A DNA stretch of 34,216 nucleotides from Bacteroides sp. (GTDB lineage: Bacteria; Bacteroidota; Bacteroidia; Bacteroidales; Bacteroidaceae): positions 1 through 34,216 of the forward strand of contig NZ_JAQVBV010000044.1 of the NCBI RefSeq assembly GCF_028690125.1. The letters are read 5' to 3'. Under the pieces are notes generated by a model that did no database searches, had not been told where the DNA came from, and saw only the letters and a program-made list of their open reading frames with translations. Shown one piece after another: positions 30,163 to 34,216 of this stretch. The first letter of the stretch is position 1. Every line of letters starts with the position of its first letter. Both the position numbers and the translations under genes were made by a program.

Positions 30163-32133
30163 TTAAAAAGTAACTGCTAAATCATCAACATAAAGTACAC
30201 TACCCGGAGCACCGCTAAATTTGTCCCCATCTTTACTTGAAGAACAAACAACAGCTAATTTATACTTCTTAGCAGGATCAAAACTCTTACCTTCTTTAAA
30301 TGTAAAGTTTACATTAAAGTCAGTATATGTTGCTTGTTCTTTACCATCTACTGAAGCAACTGCCACTACTTTATCAGAAGTCAATAAGTTTGTGCCATCC
30401 AAGAAGTCAAAGGCATAGCTACTTACTTCATACAATACAGCATTCATAGCTGGTAAATCTTTTTTCGTTTCATCTTTCTCAAATACATGAGCTTGAGAAG
30501 GATCAGGACAATGATAATACGTTTCTCCAGCTTTAAATTTATAAGAACCTTTGAAAGCAACAGGTTTTTTGAGACAAGGATAACCAAACTTAGTACTTTT
30601 CAACGTATTAACTGGATCCACTACAAAAGTTCCTGTAAATACAGAACCGGAAGTTACTTTAGGAACAGAAGTGATAAAAGCAAACTTACCCGTTGTATCT
30701 AAAGACTCCAAACGAGCAGCCTTACCTGTTATACTTTCATCAGAGATAGTCACTGCATTCGGTTTATCAGGAGAATAACAATGTAGAATAAAATCCATTC
30801 CTTTTATATAAGCAACTCCTTCATTAGAAGTAGACCATCCCGCTCCCGGTTCGTCAAATAATATCTTACCTTGATTATTGTAACTCTTCACTATCCATTC
30901 TCCATTAAAGTTAGTCACAAATGAAAAATTATCCTGTAAGACTGCTGTTTTTACCGTGTATATAACAGTGGTCTTTCCACTTTCAGCGGTTACCTTAAAC
31001 TTTTGTTCGGTAGAAAAATCGATTGATGTACCTTTTACATAAGGTGCATCGCCATAGTAGATGGTAGCTCCTGATGAAATTTTAAACTCAGGTACTAACG
31101 ACAATTTATCACCAGTTGTGCCTTCCTTAACATAAAAAACAATATTAGCTTTGTTACTCTCTATTTCACTAATCTCTGGTTGTAATGTCACAACATCTCC
31201 GCTAATTGTCATTTTTTCTATTACAGCCCCCGTTTGTTTTTGATCAGCTGTAAATACATAATGAGCTGTATTCTCCTCATTAGTAATGGTCATATTCAAA
31301 GCCAATCCTCCATTTTCAAACTTACCAGAGAAATCCAATGTTGCATCGCCTCTTTTATCAGTCAAAGCCTGGTGGATTTCTTCAATCTCCACACCTGTTG
31401 CAGTTTTTATTAATCTTGCAGATTTAATTTCAATCTGTCTGGTATTATTAGAAGACCATGGGAAACTTATATAAAAAGGTTTAATAGAGATTTGATTATA
31501 TTTGTTATAAACAACTTCTATACCATCTGTCGGCCATTTAGCTTCTAAATCTATTCCAGTGATAATAAGTTCTTTTCGTGCATACCATCCTGCTAACTCT
31601 TGAGCATAATCCTTTTTATCTACTTCAGAACTTAGCTTTTCTCCAGCAAAAACAACTCCAATATTTCGACTGTTTCCATCTGAATCCTTAACTTTTACAG
31701 AGAAATTCACATCTAATTTTTGTGACGCCACAGTACCTGCTGCTGTAATCTCCATTTCTCCGAAAGTCGCATGTTGTACAGTCACTTTGGATTCTTTTAA
31801 TTGTACCAAAGCATTATCACCTTCAACCATTACATTAGGAAATGACAAATCATCTATTTCTATTGATACGGGAGCATCTTCTACCACCATATTAATAGAG
31901 ATATTTTTAAGTTCTAGAGTTACATCATTTGCTCCAACCGGAGTTATGAAAGCCTGCTGCCTGGAAGCTTTTGCTTCTAATGATACCACAGACAATTCTC
32001 CATTATAAGTTCCAGCAATATCCTTCGCTAATTGAGGAGCTTTACCTCCATCATTATTATCGTCATCATTACAAGCTGTAAACAAGCTCATAGAGCAAAC
32101 GAACACCAATAAACACAGTAAACTTTTCTTCAT
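30163..32133 (-). CDS. Large surface lipoprotein: calycin-like plus PCMD domains, 656 aa
   Basis: The frame starts at a TTG (32148); the ATG at 32133 (MKKSLLCLLVFVCSMSLFTA) is preferred. The lipobox cysteine is followed by CNDDDNND, a surface-export signal. Residues about 35-300 hold two calycin-like barrels (IAGTYNGELSVV and LAGWYARKELIITGIDLEAK); an Ig-like linker with VTLQPEISEIESNK follows, then a PCMD domain of about 250 residues ending VLYVDDLAVTF. The PCMD part is parallel to that at 27448-28599. The function is unknown; glycan-related by association. It shares strand and style with the 171-aa calycin-like gene, 156 bp downstream. Confidence 0.75.
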   Translation of the reverse strand: MKKSLLCLLVFVCSMSLFTACNDDDNNDGGKAPQLAKDIAGTYNGELSVVSLEAKASRQQAFITPVGANDVTLELKNISINMVVEDAPVSIEIDDLSFPNVMVEGDNALVQLKESKVTVQHATFGEMEITAAGTVASQKLDVNFSVKVKDSDGNSRNIGVVFAGEKLSSEVDKKDYAQELAGWYARKELIITGIDLEAKWPTDGIEVVYNKYNQISIKPFYISFPWSSNNTRQIEIKSARLIKTATGVEIEEIHQALTDKRGDATLDFSGKFENGGLALNMTITNEENTAHYVFTADQKQTGAVIEKMTISGDVVTLQPEISEIESNKANIVFYVKEGTTGDKLSLVPEFKISSGATIYYGDAPYVKGTSIDFSTEQKFKVTAESGKTTVIYTVKTAVLQDNFSFVTNFNGEWIVKSYNNQGKILFDEPGAGWSTSNEGVAYIKGMDFILHCYSPDKPNAVTISDESITGKAARLESLDTTGKFAFITSVPKVTSGSVFTGTFVVDPVNTLKSTKFGYPCLKKPVAFKGSYKFKAGETYYHCPDPSQAHVFEKDETKKDLPAMNAVLYEVSSYAFDFLDGTNLLTSDKVVAVASVDGKEQATYTDFNVNFTFKEGKSFDPAKKYKLAVVCSSSKDGDKFSGAPGSVLYVDDLAVTF

Positions 32134-32451
32134 AATTTTCTTATACAATTATTTAATTATTCACAATAATAAAAAACATTACAAAATAACGCATTTATAT
32201 TAATTATTACAAGGTCCATTCTTTGTATTTTATGATCTGTTTTTAATATTTCAGAAATTAAGATTCTTATTTAGAAGTTCCAAATGATTCAAAATTTCTA
32301 AAAGTAGAGATTTCTATTTTAAGTTACTCTCACAATTCTACATTTTGAGCCATATGTTATAAACGGATCAATCCGAAAACCGTGTGGGTGGTTTATGTAG
32401 ATAAGTAAAAGTACGCTATCTTTGCGGTCAAATTAACAAAAGCCGAATGAA

Positions 32452-32806
32452 ATGAAATCCAATCGCAGCTTGCATAATTTACTACGAGTAATCTCCCTGA
32501 AGTTTTAATGGAGTATTTCGACATTTCCGGTTGGGATGACGACTCTGCCAAAATTGAAGTTTGGCTTGAGGAGAAAAATTATATGGAGCGTTCTGATTAC
32601 AAGAGCGGTACTGTTATATCACATAGTTTTACAGATGAATTCAGGATTTTTCTCTGCGTGGCAAGCCCGTCTAGCTTCACGTAAGGCGTTGTCGCTGGTA
32701 TGACAAAGCTACGGGTGAAACCTTTTGCTATACCTATGATGACCTTACAGCCGAAGGGACAAAACTGACTCCAGAGTTCGTTTCTTTTTTAAAAGAAGAA
32801 GATTGA
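32452..32806 (+). pseudogene. Broken N-terminal transposase ORF of the IS
   Basis: Fragments of the ISAon1-type N-terminal protein can be followed in more than one frame: LHNLLRVI, then LPEVLMEYFDISGWDD, then SHSFTDE, then DFSLRGKPV, then RRCRWYDKATGETFCYTYDD and FVSFLKEED. Moving between them needs at least two frameshifts, and an in-frame TAG (32672-32674) interrupts after GKPV. The ORF stops at a TGA (32804-32806). No function can remain. Confidence 0.75.
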
Positions 32807-32816
32807 AACTACCGTT

Positions 32817-33359
32817 GCCAGCATAAGCTCCATAAGAGATGTTTACGGGGTAAACAGGAAACAGTAGACTTCACAGTACAAGGAGTTTATCAGCGCATAC
32901 AGACAGTGGGATCAGTTGGAGCATGCCTCAGAGTATGTCCTGTTCAAACAGAACATAGGTCCTAGCCTTTGTATTGACGAGACTTCTTTGAACTGCGGAG
33001 AATTATATACTGTGGTCACTAACCGTGCGGGACATGGCGGCAAAGGTACACTTGTGACCATGATACGTGGTACAAAGTCTGAAGATGTCATCAAGGTTCT
33101 TGAAATGATCCATGTATCTAAGCGTAAGACGGTGAAAGAGGTTACTTTAGATCTCTCACCGACCATGATGAGGATTGTCCAATCAGCTTTTCCTAATGCC
33201 ACTATGACAAATGACCGGTTTCATGTAAAGAAGCTTTTCTATGAATCAATCGATGAACTCCGAATATCTTATCGCTGGATGGCACGAGACCTTGAGAACG
33301 ATGAAATCCAGCGGTGCAGAGAGCAAAATATAGGATCAAGTCAAAAAGTATGTGGGTGA
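32817..33359 (+). pseudogene. Broken DDE transposase ORF of the IS
   Basis: The frame reads ISSIRDVYGVNRKQ, then a TAG at 32865-32867, then TSQYKEFISAYRQWDQLEH and the catalytic part with SLCIDETSLNCGELYTVV (first Asp), VTLDLSPTMMRIV (second Asp) and TNDRFHVKKLF. This is the ISL3-type DDE core. The last part runs ARDLENDEIQRCREQNIG and then stops far short of the usual length, followed at once by the right inverted repeat; most of the C-terminal domain with the third acidic residue is missing. The TTG at 32916 is not a real start. Confidence 0.8.
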
Positions 33360-33562
33360 CAAATCATAACCGTAAATCATCGATGCAATCAGTATATAAA
33401 TAAAGCAAATTATTGATTGATCTATAGTGTTTTATAAAAGGATATTATCACATCACAAAAAACATAAGCACTCCGATAATTTAACATACCCACAGGGTTT
33501 TCGGACTGATCCGATAAAACTTAAAAATCAACAACGTTCTTCTTTTTACTTTCTAAATAGTA

Positions 33563-33796
33563 CTATTTTTCTTTCAAATTTTCAATAAGGTTCTTAATTG
33601 CCTTTAGTATCTGCTCTCGATTAGGGCAATTTCGTTTAAGCTTGTTCTTCTCAAATTCCCAATAGTTAGGACTAACAGAGATTCCAAGACTAATATACTT
33701 CTTTTTGCCACCTTTACAGACACGAAGCATGATTGGATGCTCACCATTACTAAGAGTTTTAAACCTGTAGCACAACACATTAGCAGTTGCTTTCAT
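33563..33796 (-). pseudogene. Truncated tyrosine integrase, N-terminal arm-binding domain only
   Basis: ATG at 33796; 77 aa. The text (KATANVLCYRFKTLSNGEHP, then IMLRVCKGGKKKYISLGISV, then SPNYWEFEKNKLKRN) is the arm-type DNA-binding domain that opens Bacteroidetes phage/transposon integrases of about 380-410 aa. The core-binding and catalytic domains (R..H-x-x-R..Y) are missing; the IS remnant begins about 50 bp beyond the stop, so the gene has probably been cut by the mobile-element rearrangement. It is downstream of the tRNA-Leu-like gene on the same strand, as is usual for an integrase next to its attachment site. Confidence 0.78.
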
Positions 33797-33805
33797 TGCG
33801 ATTCT

Positions 33806-33841
33806 GGTTTAACTCTTGGTTTAACTTTCGGTTTAACTTTA
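33806..33841. repeat. Three 12-bp tandem repeats upstream of the integrase stump
   Basis: GGTTTAACTNNN occurs three times without gaps (33806, 33818, 33830). It lies 10 bp before the integrase ATG. Such tandem direct repeats are typical integrase arm sites. Confidence 0.8.
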
Positions 33842-33943
33842 TAGCGAATAACCAATAAAATCAAGGAAATTTAGTGTAGAAAACAGAAGAAGTACATTAA
33901 AGCAAAAGCCCCGTAAATCATTGACTTACAGGGATTTCTCAAG

Positions 33944-34022
33944 TACTCGAAGCGGGACTTGAACCCGCACAGCTACAATAGCCAAAGGATTTTAAGTCCT
34001 TCTTGCATTCCACCTTTCGAGC
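33944..34022 (-). tRNA. tRNA-Leu(UAA)-like gene with shortened D arm
   Basis: 79 nt on the minus strand. The anticodon arm AAGGA-CTTAAAA-TCCTT gives UAA; the T arm GCGGG-TTCAAGT-CCCGC is perfect; the long variable arm GGCTA/TAGCT is of the leucine class. The acceptor is GCTCGAA/TTCGAGT with a G-T end pair. The D region is GTGGAATGCAAGA only, lacking the conserved GG and about 6-8 nt of the usual D loop, so the gene may be inactive or a mobile-element remnant. Confidence 0.75.
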
Positions 34023-34101
34023 ATCCTAAAGCCCTCACAGATTCCTATATATCAAACACTTACAAGACAAGCGATAGTTTCAACTAAATCTCAATAAGTC
34101 T

Positions 34102-34125
34102 TTGGTTTACATATTGGTTTACATG
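34102..34125. repeat. Two 12-bp tandem repeats on the other side of the tRNA-like gene
   Basis: TTGGTTTACAT occurs twice with a 12-bp period (34102 and 34114). It shares TTGGTTTA with the repeats at 33806-33841. These may be integrase arm sites of the same or a related element. Confidence 0.75.
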
Positions 34126-34192
34126 AACTCAATAAATCAATATAGGTTTATTCAATAAGTTAATAATCTCTTTGCAGTAGTAAACTGCATTG

Positions 34193-34200
34193 CAAATATA
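34193..34200 (-). promoter_or_regulatory. -7 element reading toward the tRNA-Leu-like gene
   Basis: The minus strand reads TATATTTG, about 170 bp upstream of the tRNA 5' end. A short inverted repeat, TGCAGT/ACTGCA (34173-34178, 34084 end excluded; right arm 34184-34189), follows just downstream. Its true target could be a gene lost from this region. Confidence 0.45.
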
Positions 34201-34216
34201 GTCAATATCACTTTAC

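Larger units (their letters stand above)
32364..33513 (+). mobile_element. ISL3/ISAon1-type insertion-sequence remnant, 1150 bp
   Basis: Ends are imperfect inverted repeats of 26 bp (32364-32389 and 33488-33513), 24 of 26 matching, with core TCCGAAAACC. A 5-bp ATAAA borders both sides, a possible target duplication. The coding part reads like the two ORFs of ISAon1-type transposases but carries at least two frameshifts, two TAG codons and a loss of most of the C-terminal half, so the IS is dead as an autonomous element. It sits about 230 bp beyond the start of the minus-strand lipoprotein gene. Confidence 0.8.

Noticed and set aside
32134..32148. Longer starts from TTG for the calycin/PCMD lipoproteins (also 30007-30051)
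   Set aside because: They would place extra residues before a standard lipoprotein signal peptide; the internal ATG is better in both cases.
32149..32363. Gene or regulatory system upstream of the large PCMD lipoprotein
   Set aside because: Only AT-rich sequence is seen; no exact TAnnTTTG element or open frame can be supported.
33806..34125. CRISPR-like array from the 12-bp repeats
   Set aside because: The units are short, tandem without spacers, and there are no cas genes; they fit integrase arm sites.

Overview
The window looks like chromosomal DNA of a gut Bacteroides (Bacteroidota). The evidence is the repeated TAnnTTTG -7 promoter element, lipoproteins of Bacteroides-type families (Mfa/fimbrillin-like, calycin-like, PCMD), an L-rhamnose operon in the rhaB-rhaA-rhaT-rhaD-fucO order with a GH78 rhamnosidase and an AraC-type regulator, and an argR-GNAT-argG-argC-argD-proC cluster. 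All calls come from reading the sequence; no database search was made.

Region 1 (1-4.4 kb) is the regulatory end of a prophage or related integrative element. A run of very small minus-strand genes, one matching a widespread phage small-protein pattern, is fired divergently from two tandem paralogous CI-like HTH genes on the plus strand. Each HTH gene overlaps by ATGA a tiny ORF (MKIIKGGKWKE, MTIIKGGKWKDR) whose copies differ mostly at synonymous sites. Among the minus-strand genes sits an 81-nt tRNA-like RNA with perfect acceptor, D and T arms but a 12-nt anticodon loop, bracketed by 53-bp direct repeats. A tRNA 3'-end-like fragment and terminator at 4.39-4.45 kb may be the attachment-site scar.

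Region 2 (4.7-8.5 kb) is a two-gene surface lipoprotein operon: a fimbrillin-like protein ending in a FISUMP domain, and a fimbrillin-like protein that ends in a complete metzincin zinc motif.

Region 3 (8.7-18.6 kb, minus strand) is L-rhamnose use: AraC regulator, GH78 alpha-L-rhamnosidase, lactaldehyde reductase, rhamnulose-1-P aldolase, rhamnose/H+ symporter, rhamnose isomerase and rhamnulokinase. The enzymes release rhamnose, import it, and convert it to DHAP and 1,2-propanediol. The rhaB-argR gap carries a long, nearly perfect palindrome.

Region 4 (19-26.8 kb, plus strand) is arginine/proline synthesis (argR, GNAT, argG, argC, argD, proC), followed by an XRE-cupin regulator paired with an acyl-CoA synthetase.

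Region 5 (27-32.1 kb) holds a small DUF2007-like protein, a PCMD lipoprotein with an outer-membrane barrel, and, convergently, two surface lipoproteins with calycin-like and PCMD domains, separated by a 52-bp perfect palindrome acting as a two-way terminator.

Region 6 (32.3-34.2 kb) is a graveyard of mobile DNA: an ISL3/ISAon1-type insertion sequence with intact inverted ends but frameshifts, nonsense codons and a deletion; a 77-codon stump of a tyrosine integrase; and a tRNA-Leu(UAA)-like gene with a shortened D arm, flanked on both sides by 12-bp-period GGTTTA repeats.
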